Positions 23,470 through 35,118 of a DNA stretch of 64,000 nt are shown here, one piece after another. Each line of letters opens with the position of its first letter. The first letter of the stretch is position 1. A model generated the notes under the pieces. It made no database searches. It saw only the letters and a program-made list of their open reading frames with translations, and had not been told where the DNA came from. Source of the stretch: Blattamonas nauphoetae (lineage: Eukaryota; Preaxostyla; Oxymonadida). The position numbers and the translations under genes are program-made. The stretch lies in NCBI GenBank assembly GCA_033064195.1, contig JARBJD010000309.1, positions 1 through 64,000 of the forward strand, written 5' to 3'.

Positions 23470-24060
23470 ATTATGAGTTCGTATTCCTTCGTCTGGTTGT
23501 GTTGGAAGTGATGAACGACCAAAACGCCAGTGCGGAATCCAATTCCAGCAGAGGAACGAGATGGTTGGCCATTCCAGTTCTGATTGTGCCAGCGGAGTTC
23601 TGGAGTCTATTCTGTCGTTTGGAGTGGAATGGACGGCGATCTGAAGAGAGTGACGACAGTGTTGAGAAGAGAGCTCGTTTGGAGGTGTGTTGGCGTGATG
23701 GAGTTCCTCATCGTCTGAAAAGCGATTCAACGCATGCACAGTCCAAAGGACAAGAAATCGTGCGATCATTGAGTCGTCCAAAAGCGATATCTGGACAGCG
23801 CCTCGTTGGTTTCTCCAATCCTTCCTTTCCAGTCAGTGACGATCCAAAGTGGCCATTTTCCATAATCGACATCAGATCGGTATTTGCGAGATCTGTTGAC
23901 CCTCCGTTTCGCTTCGGAATGTGTGCTCGCTGTAGAACGGCCGTTATCAGTTGCGGAACGAGTTGCTCCATCTCTGACGATGGAACATGCAGAGCAAACC
24001 CCGTGATTATCAATAAGTCGTCCGGAGTTGCTTTGATTCGTCGATTTCTGGATGGTGTTT
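23470..24060 (-). pseudogene. Cargo of I3: SSEMEQL-type gene fragment
   Basis: The minus strand encodes FALHVPSSEMEQLVPQLITA, DLANTDLMSIMENGHFGS and, after a stop near 23708, TPSRQHTSKRALFSTLSS and HLVPLLELDSALAFWSFITS. The same residues occur in the same order at 47.9-48.4 kb (SSSEMEQLVAQLVPAV; HLVPLLELDSALVFSSFITS), and the motif SSEMEQL recurs near 52.68 kb. This defines a second small repeated gene or exon family linked to NHREM copies. Function unknown. Confidence 0.5.
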
Positions 24061-24139
24061 GCGGTTTGGTTGCAGGAACGAGAATAAAGATTCAGAGGAT
24101 AGCCAACTGGCGTGATGATCCTGAATCAAATCGTGGATG

Positions 24140-24300
24140 ACTCCGAACGGCTGAAATGCGGTGCGCATCCCATTTCGACGAAATAAACGAGATGTGATTC
24201 GGAGATGTCAAAAAGTCGAGATTGGGAAAGACAATTTGGTCACAGTGCATCGTTCAGGGATGTAAGGAATAGTGTGGAGAGAGGACGGTTGACGATGTGA
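24140..24300 (-). repeat. Partial conserved 3' block inside I3
   Basis: CCCATTTCGACGAAATAAACG, a TCGAGATTGGGAAAGACAA-type string and a GTTGACGATGTGA-type string match the block found after the stop codon of NHREM copies. This shows that the cargo of I3 came from an NHREM locus. Confidence 0.6.
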
Positions 24301-24577
24301 AATAATCGTCGAGAAATGGTAGAGGAGATCATTTGTGGAGGAATTAAGAAATTTTGTGAAGAACAAGCGTGATTCATCCAGTTCTTCAATCGGATCGGGG
24401 TGAAGAGTTATTGTGGGACGATTCATCTCAAGATTTCGATGAATGTTCATGTAAACACAATTCAACACGGATAGTGGGGCTTTTACCTCGTTATTTTGAG
24501 TTTTATGATAATGTGAACACTAGTTATTTTCTGAGATCAAAAAAGCTGAGATCGATGAGATCAGTCTCAAAGGTCTG

Positions 24578-27500
24578 CCAATTTGAGAGTGCCTCCTGTT
24601 TGAGTGAGAAGAGCTGAGGACGACGAAAAGCGAACAGTGAAATCTAACACGGTTCCAGACAGTGTGAGCGTCCCATCTTCAATTGAGAACAGCGACGCTG
24701 AGTGGGTGGCAGACGAAGGGTTCGTGATCGAGACAGAGTCGGAGAGTGACAGCGTGCTACCTTTCACAACAAACAGTGGATGCGTGAGCGATGAGGGATG
24801 TGTGACGCCGATCGACGACAAAGTGAGAGAGCCAACTGCTACAACGAACTGGCCATCCGATCCAAAAATGAGTGATTGTGGAGATGATGAAGATGACGAG
24901 ATCCACGCACCTGTGGTCGGAGGGGAGAGAGCAGTTGAGAGAGTGATCTCAGAGCTGAGAGTGAGTGTTGTCTTTACATCTGTGAGCAGAGACCAGCTGA
25001 AATCGAGTGACGAACAAGGAAGACGCTCCTGACCACACTTTCCATGATCCCAGAACCCTTCCGACACAAACAGCGCTCCACACGTGTGACCATACAAATG
25101 ATACCCAAACGGCCCGATGTTCGTCGCGTTTGTCGAATCTGACCCAAACACCTGTTCCAACTTCGATTTCGTCAGCGACACGTCGTTCGTTCCAATCAGA
25201 CTCGCCCAGTCATTTGTCACAACTGCTCCCGCATTCTCTCCCTCCAGATACACTTCATGACTTCCAGTCGTCCCAGCTGTGATGATCGACACACTCTTCA
25301 TCACAACATCCCCAGATGAGAACGATGGGCGAGAGATGAACACACTTCTTCCCTTTCCAGACGAGTCACAGTTGCTCGATGTGAACGAAACTGATGACAG
25401 GGAAAGTGTCCCAGTCGTTGTCGAGTGGATCACCGATCCTGATCCTCCATTTGAGATCGAATCGAATGACATCGACGAGAGAGACAGCGCAGCGGTTTTC
25501 GTGACAGAGAACACACTGCTCGCGGAGTCGAGTGCGAGAGATGGGACGGCAAGCGATGTGATCACTGTCGATCCGCCACTCAGAACGAACAGAGAAGCCG
25601 AACGCTCTGTGGCTGAGTGTGTCAGAGTCGTTCCTGATTCAATCTTCAGACTCCCAGATGTCACTTCGAACAGTGGAGAGGAAGGGGACACCAATTTCAT
25701 CGTGTTTGTTCCACTCAGCTCCAACGACCCTCCACAAACTGATCCAAACGAGACAGGAATGTCGGTTTCTCCATTCCCGACTGTGCAATCGGACACAACG
25801 ATCTTTCCGAACGACACAGAAATGGCCTGCTGTGTTTGCATAGAGGCGAAGAGGATGGTCAGTGAGGAAAGTGCTAAGACAGAATCGGTTGAGGAAGTTG
25901 TGAACAGCCCCGTTTTCGAGAGTGTGATTGTGTTTCCAGTGATCGTCGCTTTGTGTCCACCACACGAAAAAAGCGTCGATTGGTCAAGTGCCGTTTGGAG
26001 TTCGAGCGTGATCGGATTCAGCTTTCCTTCTGTTTTCGAGCCATTCGCTGCCAGTCGGGTCTGAACTGTGCTCAGTGATGAACAGGGATACACAGAGAAG
26101 CCACACAGCTCCCCATCTGTTCCACTCGAATTCACATATCCAGTCGAACCCACTTCAGCCAGGAACAGCACAAGAGGAACAGAATCCGATTTGTTCCCGG
26201 TGTTCCAGCCTCGATGCTTGTCCACCAGCGTTGCTGTTGGAGTCAGTGGGAATGGCGAGAGAAAGGCCATGCTTGTTTCGGTGATGGCAGCAGCCTGCGA
26301 CGGTGTTTCCACAAACACTGCAGATCCACTCCCAGTCGCTGAACATGACTCGAATGACGTCCCTGCTTCCAGAGCGAATGAACCTGTCGAAGAGAGCACA
26401 ATCGACAGAGCTCCTCCCTTCCCAGACGACGAGCACAATTTGAACGTCGTGGATGCAACAGTCAGTTTCGATCCTGCTCCCAGCTGAGCCACAATCACTC
26501 CACCATCTCCTGAAGACGACATTGACTCGAACGAGCTGCTTGTGATCGACACAATCTGGTCGCTGTCTCCACTCGTCCTCAGAAACGCTCCTCCTCCGCA
26601 TCCTGTCTGCGAGATCGTTTTGAACGAACTCTCAGACACAGACAGCGTCGATGCTCCTTCCATGTTGATCACACTCGCTACAGTCAATGTGAGTGACGAC
26701 AAAGACACAGTGTGCAATTTGAGTGTGGCTGAAGTGACTTTCATGAAATCTTTCGTCAACGCTGTTGTCGACACTGTGAAATCGACTTCAATCAACACGA
26801 TCTCCCCACTCGACACTTCCACGAAACTGATCGGAGTGGAAGACATGTCAATGGCGAGCCGTCTGATCAACACATTCCTCGAAACAGAGCACGAAAAGAA
26901 GGGCGAGGTCGAGTCAGCTGGTGCTGTAAGTTTTTGATGAACATTCTCGAAATCAATTGGAGCGAGAAAGATCAAGTTCGTATTGTCATCTTTCGTCGAA
27001 GAAACGCTATTCTTGGCTGAAGGAGGAAGGAAGCATCCTGTGGAGTCGATGAGAGGGAGGGGGGTTGTAAAAGAACCGAACATCCAGACACCGACGTCGG
27101 GAGTGTGACCCCAAAACGTGGGCTGATGAAGATCATGAGTCCACTCGAATTTATTCGCATAAATTGTGGTGGACGTCACTGCATAAATGAATAGCAAGAT
27201 TGAAGCAGTGTAATCGGGAACCAGGCTCGTTTGATGGTTCTGGATGAGATTGTTTGACACATGAGTTGTTCCAAGTACAATGATCAGACAATCGCAGCGA
27301 TTGCAGGAATCGAACGTGGTAAAAGTGTTGTTGTTCACAATCTGGCTTGAACGAGCGTTGTTCGTATGACAATTTGAATCTTTCCCATCAGCCTTGCACG
27401 AAGTGCAGGTATTTTCATAAAACTGCAGCTCCTCCTGAAATGGTTGAGAACAGAACGCTCCACCAAAACCACCTGCTTGACAACCCGTAAACGAATTGTG

Positions 27501-28562
27501 GTGGACGTACGTGGCTGTATTCTCAGTATAAATTGTCCCTCCATTCCCGACGCAAAAACAGGATTGAAACTGACAGTTTTGAATTGTGCATTGTCCCGGG
27601 GTTGGAGGTCGGCAAAATATTGCGCCCCCAAAGGAATTCGACTGGTCTTCTTGTCTGCATCCCGAGAAGAGGCTGTTTTGGATGGTGATATCTGATGAAC
27701 CGGTGCGATATGAAGTGGTGCAGCCCTCATCGGGGCATGTGTAATCAGCGTTGGAGTGTGTTGTGTTGAGGAAGGTGTTGTTGGAGAAGAGGAAGGACCC
27801 GCCGAGGTTGATGTCGTTCGTCACTGTCCCGTAGAACACTCCATCCACATGCTCGGTCTTTGTGTTCAGCAATCTCGTCGTTCCTGTTGCAGTCGCCAGA
27901 TGTGGGTGCATGGCGGGCGAATTCGAGGTGATGTTGCCGAAAGAGCACGATTGCACCAAAACTGATTCTGTTTGTCGGTTTGCCACAATCGGGGAAGTAT
28001 CTGAATGGTGTCCATCTTCAAGAACTGTTGATACCAGACTCACAGTTCCGCTTGAGTGTTGATTGTCCACAAGAAGAGGAAGAATCGTCACTTCTGAAGA
28101 TCGACGAAGAATCAGCTTTTCCAACACAATCTCCGAATTCCACGAAAAGATCAAGTGGGCAGTGGAATTGACTTCGATGGCTGTCCCAGAGAGGTGAACT
28201 GACGAATCTGAAGCGTGCATCGCTTGGTGAATCGGGAAAAGTGTCGTCGATGTCAGCTCAAAGGTGGTGTTCACAACTGAGAATATGAACAGATCATTCT
28301 CGTTTGCACACATGATATGTGTTTGTGGAGATCCTAACAGGCTTATCTGACCTCTTAGTGACTCTTTTGAGGCAATATATGGAATGGCATCAAGCACGAT
28401 GGGACGGGTATCGTTAGACCTTTTGTCAGATGCAAGAACAGAACTGAGGGAGATAGGTGAGGTGGATCGACAGGTGGTGCCGAGTAAAATCAAGAATGTG
28501 ATCATTGCTCGATCAGAAATGATGTGCCCTTTCTTTATCCAATTCACTCTTGATTCAGTCAT
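24578..28562 (-). CDS. Surface receptor segment A: signal peptide and beta-helix repeats
   Basis: This is the 5' part of a 2825-codon gene that continues at 22875-21168 and 19181-16397. The first Met (28562) is followed 19 codons later by MITFLILLGTTCRS, a good signal peptide, so 28505 may be the true start. The body consists of degenerate Ser/Thr/Gly-rich repeats with the recurrent motif S-S-x-G-x-G-G (SSSGDGGVIV, SSSGKGGALS), typical of right-handed parallel beta-helix (pectin-lyase-like) proteins on the cell surface. The middle section has a Cys-rich stretch (about 27.3-27.8 kb). The segment ends at GGTLKL, where element I3 enters. In transcript order, GGTLKL joins DTATIENVSR of segment B exactly if I3 and one TSD copy are skipped. 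Ligand unknown. Confidence 0.75.
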
Positions 28563-29570
28563 TTCACCTTTTTGATTGAAAGACGAAGGATCATTGGATA
28601 GAAGTTAACACCAGCATTCATGATATATACTGGCCTGACCGAGCCTTTCGGCTCGGTCAGTGTCACCTCTGAATAGTTCTAAGGGTTAGATCAACATGTC
28701 ACTCATCAATGAGGTTGAAGACCTTTAGATTGTCTCAATACCGACAGCGCTGTAAAAAAATAGTCTTGGAATGTGTGGAAAGACTAACTGAAGAGCGAAT
28801 AGTTGTACTGTGAATTTATGAGGAAAAATCAGGTCCTAGACACTTCTTGACTCAAAAAGGCAGCGGGCCTGCAAACCAGTTCCTCGTTGTTCATTCTCGA
28901 TTGCCCATTTTGATCAACTTGTTTGTCTTGTCCTCTCCCATGGCCTCTCTGTCCTCCACATCATCAAGGATCCTTCTTCGGTTAATATGTTGCGAACAGC
29001 GTGAATTGGTCAAACATACTCACATTCGAATTTGTCAGTGAGTGTGAGGAGTGTTATGAAGGAGTGGAGGGTGAGCTGTGTTCTCGTATCGTGCTTCTTC
29101 GTCTCCTGGTCCGCAGCCTCACCTCATCTCTTCATCTCTTCGCCCATCCACGTTACTCGGAAATAGGTCATCAAAAGCATCCAAGCCTTTCCCTTCACCT
29201 CGTCCAGCATCCACCCCTCGCATGTCAACCCCAGCTCCTTCATGATTGTCCCTGTTCCCCCTTCCAACCGGTAGAGCACATCAGCCACGGCAAGATTGGG
29301 GCAGAACGAGCACATCGAGTGCAGTAAGTCCCACTTTTGGGCCGGAAGTGTGGAGATTTGAAGACGTACAGCGCATGATGGCACAAGGTGGAAAGTGTGG
29401 TGGGACTCGCGCAAAATTGTTTTCAAGAAGCCCAAAAGAACATGCAGCTGCTGTTTATACAACTCCAAATCTCATTTCTTCTGGTACTTCCCTCGCAGCT
29501 CGTCGATCGTCGCTTTCGGTGGTGAGAGTCGAAAAATACCCTCTTGCAAGAATTTCTCTTGTACGTCCAG

Positions 29571-30526
29571 TTATTTGATCAGTTGTGACACTGTGTCATT
29601 CACAGTCGTTGGAATATTCGTTTTTGAGTTTGCCATCTCCTCCAAAACCCATATGTCGGAGAGGAAGCTGTGGTCATACGCTATCCCTCCTGAAATCACA
29701 AAACGAACCATCGGCGTCCCCACATCAATCGAGGCCACTTTTGGAATCGCTGCAGGTGCGACAAGGTGGAATTCGGAGCTCATGAACGGAGTGAAGAGAT
29801 TTCCTGTCACAGCTGGGATGGACAGAGGAAATGCTGTGAACGAGATCGCTTGAAGTGCAGAGGGGATGAATTGTGTGCACGCTGAGTGGAAATGGCGGGG
29901 TTGGGGAGTCGACGATTCCGTTGTCACAATCGACCAAGAATGCTGGGTGAAGGAGTGAGCTCACAGCTTGTTCTCTGCCCTTTCCGATGTCCGACCTCCA
30001 AAAAGCAATCATCGAGCGAGACACAGACGAATATACAGCCACATGCGAGCAGATCGGCGGTGTTGGTTCTTTCCAGGTGTCAGGAAGGTCCAGGTTGGCT
30101 TCGCGATATCCGGTGAAGATAAATCATTCAGTCTGTTCCGATTCATCCCTCAAACACACATATTGTTGCGTTCTCCACAACCGGGTGAAGAAAATGTGAT
30201 GTTGACTGTGATCCCTCTGTATTCACAAATTGTCACACAAGCGTCTCCGAATCCAAAATAAACAAGTCGTCTGTGGGGACTGTTTCACCGGCTTGGAGGG
30301 ACATGTCACCGAAAATGAACCTGACAATGACAAGAAGAAGAAAAGCAGAGAAATTATCAGAATAAGAAAGGAAAAGATGAGAATGAATAGTGAAACGGTA
30401 CAAATGGAATACTACAGACGTAATCATCCATCTTTTTGTCCCAGGTCTGACCCGTATGCCACACGATGGGTGGAGGGATGTCTCCACTCGTTTTCTGTTC
30501 TCTCGATTCCAACTTATCCAAATCAA
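29571..30526 (-). pseudogene. Kelch-repeat gene fragments in I6
   Basis: Two kelch-type blades are visible on the minus strand: RFIFGDMSLQAGETVPTDDL followed by FILDSETLV (about 30233-30330), and VRFVISGGIAYDHSFLSDIW followed by VLEE (about 29620-29690). Kelch blades form beta-propellers for protein binding, usually five to seven per protein. Between the blades lie Pro/Ser-rich sequence and frame changes consistent with introns (T/C-rich AG ends), or decay. A further minus-strand frame at 29124-29468 may be the 3' part. The complete exon structure could not be established. It is captured cargo, or a gene co-inserted with I6. Confidence 0.45.
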
Positions 30527-31500
30527 GTGTGAAGAGTGTGTTTGTCACCTCCTGGTCAAAAGATACGCATTGCCATCCAAAAAATGATTCCCTCACTTTT
30601 GATTGCGCTTGAACCGATTATGGAAAACTGAATCATCAAACACAATTCATAACAATCAAATGGGAATGGTTGGGAACATAAAAAGAATGAGTTCACACCT
30701 GGGAAGGGAGAGAGGAAGATGTTTCGGGACTGCTTTGGTGATTTGGTGAGGAGTTGGATATGAACGACGATGGTGGATAGAGACGACATGGGAAATCGAA
30801 ACAATGTTGAGAGGTGTCTTGATAACATCCAAAAGAGCAAGAGGAGCACCAGACATGTAAATGTGAGGAAATGGATTCTGTGAGGTTTGATCATCCCATT
30901 GAAAACAACATTGTTCATCTTTCTCGAACCTGTGACCTCAATTGTCCGAAACCGTCCAGCTCTGTCATGAAAACACCATCAATGATCATTTGAGAAAATA
31001 TTGTGACTTTGTGACATGGAAAATGGTGAAGATCATCCTGTGATCTCACCCATATTTCGAATTTCCCCGGTCACTGACCGTCAGTACTTTTTGGAAAAAA
31101 GTGACCGGTCACCCCCGGTTAGGGAGGAGCAATTGTCCGGACAAGGTGAGGCGCTGTCCGTCCTCGGACAGCGCCTAATTAGGAGACCCCCACTGGTAAG
31201 TTTTGAAGAAGGGCATGATCTACGTTGACAGGTGAGAATTGACTCAACTCAAGAATTTAATCTCTTAACATGAATAATATGTTGTTCTTCAGACAGTACT
31301 GTAATGTGTTTCTTCTGTAAACAGTTCGAAATCGACCTGTGCTCATGACTCGAAGTTGAAAGAGAAAATGATGATGGAAGACTTGAACAGGATGTGAATG
31401 ATGAGAGAGAGGAAAGGAAGGAAGAGAAAGAAGATGGGATCCAACGTCTTGCAGTCTTTGATCAAAGAATTGACATTTCCAAACAACTATCTTTGAGAGC

Positions 31501-33869
31501 CTATTCGCAATATGAAATTCTGAAGAAGCGAGACATTGACATGGCAGACACGAAGGATTGGGGAGAGGACAAGGCAGACTGGATGACATTCGCGTCGAAC
31601 TGGTTGGGGTCGGAGAGAGAAGTCAAGTTGAGGACGATTTGAACGAGCGAGGAGACTCCAGCGCTCTGCACGAACAAGTTGAGAGCAGATGGTCGTGGAA
31701 TGAGTGTGAGTGAAGTGTGGTCCAGAATGTGTGTGGATCGGCTGTGGAGAAGGGAAGTATGGACTGGAATGATCTGACATTCCACCAACTGCGAGACGTA
31801 CGGCGAGTCGAAGATTGTGTCGTTCAACTTGGCTGTGTCGAGTGTTGGGAAGGTGTTCGCAGTGAACGATTGGATGAGCGAGGGCGGGAGGAGGAGGACG
31901 AAGAAGGACGAGAGGAGGTTGATCATCACGTCATGTTCCGTCTGCGACAGATTTGGGAATCTCTGTTTGTTTTTGTTGATTTGGTTGATCAGCGAATGAA
32001 ACTCCGACGCGTACGGCCTCACAAGCTCGTTCTTTGCTGGTCTAAGAGCCATCGGTGGCTCGTGTGCCTGAGGGACAGATGGAGTGGGCTGTTGAGGGGT
32101 TGTCAAGATGCACCTTCGGCAACACTTGACTCGAGCTGGTCGTTCGTGACGATGTTTCTTTGCCGCTGAATGTTGATGTCTTCGATCTTGTCCTGCTTCT
32201 CACGCAGAGTGAGGAGGGTCTCTTGTTGGATGGCCGCGTGAATATCGTCCTTCTCTTTCAACTCTCTGTCCCGCTCTGAAAGGAGGAGATCCTGCTGCTT
32301 CTGCCACGTTTGGATGACCGAGTTCTGTTGGCAGATCTGAGCGAGTGGGTGAGATGAGCACTGTGCGAGAGTGTTCTTGATCGTCCAAACTTTCTTCCTG
32401 ACGTCTCAAGATACGCTTCGTTCCGCTGCTGTGTCTCTTCCACAATCTGACTGTGATTCTTGTCCAGTAGGTTGGTCAGAACTGTCGTCTCCGCGTAGTC
32501 CAAATCACCCAAATCCAGATCGTCCGAATGGATTTCACGGATGTCCTCGTCCTTCGAGATCCAGACAGCTTTCTTCTGCTTCTTCCTCTTCTTTCTGTCT
32601 CGCGAATTCAGACTCGACGAGTGCGAATCGTCATCGAACAACAATCTATCCTCAAACAACCCTTTCTCGTCGGCATCCTGTCGCATGATGGTCGACAGCT
32701 TGAGGATTGTCTCCTGAATGATGTCGTCCTGCTTCTGCAGCGCGTCTTGTTGTTTCGTCAGCTTGTTCACTTTCTCCTGCAGTCCTTCGTTGTTCTCTTC
32801 AAGATCTCTGTTTGTTTCTTCAAGTTGTTGGATGGTCTGCTTCAGAGCGCTATTCGTGTTGTGCAGAGTGACCAAGTGTTGTCCTGTTTCTGGTGTGACC
32901 TTGTTCCTGTCAAAAGCACGAGCTTTCTCCTTCAGCTCTCTCTTCTCTTTCTTCACCATCTCAAACTCCGTCTCTAGTTCCGCCTTCTTCTGTTGAGCGT
33001 TCTCGCCCTGCATGGACAGGATCTGCGTCTCCTGATGCGAGTTTGTTTTCTTCAGATTTGCTTTCTCTCGCTGCCCTTTCTCGTTCTTTTCGACAAGCTG
33101 ACTGATTTCTGTTCTGGCTCTGTGGAGTTGTTGTGATGTCCGCTCCAAATCTTCGACGAGCATCCCAAATTGAGCATTGGTTTGTGATTCTTTCTTCTGG
33201 TTCGATTCCTGATCAGCACTGAGCTTGCCTGTTCGAGAGGAGAGAGGCGACGAACGGTGTGACCTGTTCTCATTCTTCAACTTCTCCAATTCCTTCCTCC
33301 CTCAGCCATTGTCTTCTCTTTCTGCTTCATCTGATGATCTCGCTCTCGCATCCGCTCCTCTTTCGTTGGCTTCTCGTCGAAATCCTCTTTCACTGCGACT
33401 CGTTCAGTTTTCGCAATGCGAGCTTCATGTTTCAATTGCTCGATCTCCATTCTGAGATCAGCAACAGTCTCTTCAATATTCATGTTATCCTCCTTCTGGT
33501 TCTGGTTTTCGAAGCAGATTGAAACGATCAGCTCTTTCTGCCGTTTAGTGAGAGGGTCCTGCGAAGAGAATACATCGGATTGTTCAGCTGATCCAACATC
33601 GAGTCCTCATTCTCGAAAGATGGTGAGGGCACAGTCCCATCCGACGACAGATCCCGCCTTCGATGCGACGAGTCCGGGTGTGGTGTTGGCCGTCGTTTAC
33701 GGCGAGCGAAGGTCATTTCGAATCTCGAGTCGTCTTCTTTGAAGGGTATGGGACAATAATGTTCGGCCACTTCTTCACGGAACGTAACACAGTCTACAAG
33801 ATCGAAAGAGACGATCAGAGAAAAACTTTCGTGTGATTCGTCCGTCGGAGTGAGGTAGAAAAGAGACAT
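31501..33869 (-). pseudogene. Coiled-coil protein gene in I6
   Basis: The minus strand starts at ATG 33869 (MSLFYLTPTDESHESFSLIV). It continues through NIEETVADLRMEIEQLKHEA (33480-33280), a long coiled coil ELEKLKNENRSHRSS... with QLEETNRDLEENNEGLQEKV (33289-32400), then SERDRELKEKDDIHAAIQQE (about 32270-32150). It ends with a hydrophobic helical region (32106-31501, TAG). Frame changes occur near 33285 (a one-base slip fits better than an intron) and near 32400 and 32110. The sequence resembles structural coiled-coil proteins of flagellates, but no named family is claimed. As assembled it is broken or has several unresolved small introns. Confidence 0.5.
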
Positions 33870-34670
33870 GATTAAATCGTTGAGAGAGGATGTGTAATCA
33901 AGGTTCTAAGGCAAAACAGTCATCAGATTCCTCATGATCTTTGATAAATCGGAATTCCGGCTTGTTTGGAGGAGTGGAGCAGTATTTATCGACTAAAGAA
34001 GAGAAATATGCGATTAAGATGTCAAAACAATGGAGAGGCAAACCTATTGTGTGAATTTTTCAGGTTTCAATGCAATTGAATGTCAAAGATAGCATGGAGA
34101 AGAGTGAATATTGAATCGAGAAGATCTCCGCTTATTTTCATTCAATGCAAATAAAAAATGATTGAGAGCAAGACAAAAGAGGTTTTGACCGATCATCGAC
34201 ATTCAAATTGTGATGGAATTGGCTCTGAGAGAAAATGTACGACGAAGACAAATTGAGATGGGGAGGACGATCCGGACATGTCCAGGACAGGACAGTTTTG
34301 TCCGTTTTCAACTGATCATCATTCGATGGTGAAGAAATTTAGATGATTCCGTTTTTCAACAAAAGAGCGGATGTCCAAGATCGGACAAGCTTGGACATTT
34401 CTGCAATTAATGGGTCATTTTGTCCGAATTCTCAGTACGTGTTTTTTTCTCAGTTTAAATCACAAAATCTGAATAATTACATCATTTTAGACGCATTGAT
34501 GATATAAATTTGAGGATTGAACAGCTCTTTGGGTCACATGAAACACTTCTTTTTTGCTTGGACTTGTGCTCTGTCCGATGTCCGAGGAGAACGACGTTTT
34601 GTCCGTCCGTTGCTCATCATTACCCCCGGTCAGGCCAGTATATCATGATACGAAGTGGGACTAAAGAGTA

Positions 34671-35028
34671 TCATTTATAAGTCTTCACTATCGACTGCTC
34701 TTTGTTTCGCGTCTCCAGAAGCTGAACAAAAAACTCTATCTGCGCTTTCACCGATTCCACCTCTTTCCGACGCGTCAGGTGCTCCTGACGCTCCGCTCGC
34801 TGCTTTCTCACCTCGTCCTCCAGTGTCGCCACGGGCGTCAGCAGATAATCAACAACTCGTGTGTTCGGCATGTGCTCGGCCACAAGATCGGGGAAGGACG
34901 AAGGAGAGATGGTGGAGAGGGAGATGGCTGGAGGAGAGGGAGAGTGAGGAAGAAAGGAAGGCAGACTGGGTGGCGTGTTGGGTGGGGGCGGAGGGAGCAC
35001 TGAGTGGCGTGGTTCGAGTGAACAAGTC
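34671..35028 (-). pseudogene. C-terminal exon fragment of unknown gene abutting NHREM copy 4
   Basis: A minus-strand frame runs from the break in copy 4 (after NEDLF at 35029) through a Pro/Ser-rich stretch into a charged helix (VVDYLLTPVATLEDEVRKQR, KAQIEFFVQLLETRNKEQSI) and ends TAA at 34671. The helical part is protein-like. The join to NHREM sequence is abrupt and without an obvious TIR, so it marks an older rearrangement that removed the C-terminal third of copy 4. Confidence 0.4.
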
Positions 35029-35118
35029 TTCATTGAGGATGTACCGATTTGAGATCAGAAATGTCACAAATTGAGACGATGGGAGCACGACCTTCTGGAA
35101 ATCATTTCACGGTGGTTG

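Larger units (their letters stand above)
22884..24577. mobile_element. 1.7-kb TIR element I3 inside the receptor gene
   Basis: The inverted ends begin CAGACCTTTGA (22884) and end TCAAAGGTCTG (24577), flanked by the 8-bp duplication CCAATTTG at 22876-22883 and 24578-24585. The subterminal words GAGATC/GATCTC are repeated and palindromic at both ends (22905-22965 and 24530-24565), with TAATTAGGCG at 22970-22979. Removing the element with one duplication restores GGTLKL-DTATIENV. The interior (23.47-24.25 kb) is a close relative of the region 47.7-48.4 kb downstream of NHREM copy 5, in reverse orientation. I3 therefore carries duplicated host-flank DNA and no transposase. Confidence 0.8.
28626..34642. 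mobile_element. 6.0-kb TIR element I6 upstream of the receptor gene
   Basis: The inverted ends read TATACTGGCCTGACCG at 28626 and its complement ending at 34642, flanked by the 8-bp duplication TCATGATA at 28618-28625 and 34643-34650. Subterminal palindromes follow on the left (CTGACCGAGCC/GGCTCGGTCAG, 28635-28662). GTCCGGAC, TCGGACA and TTGTCCG words lie on the right (34265-34605). A second cluster at 31060-31190 (GACCGGTCA, TTGTCCGGACAA, GGACAGCGCC, then CTAATTAGGAG) suggests a nested or composite structure. The cargo is a kelch-like gene and a coiled-coil gene, both on the minus strand. The insertion lies just 56 bp upstream of the receptor start and would separate it from its promoter. 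Confidence 0.75.

Noticed and set aside
22884-24577. I3 and I2 as very long introns or introner elements of the receptor gene
   Set aside because: The exact frame restoration needs borders at the TSD, where no GT...AG pair fits. The 8-bp duplications and TIRs are those of transposon insertion.
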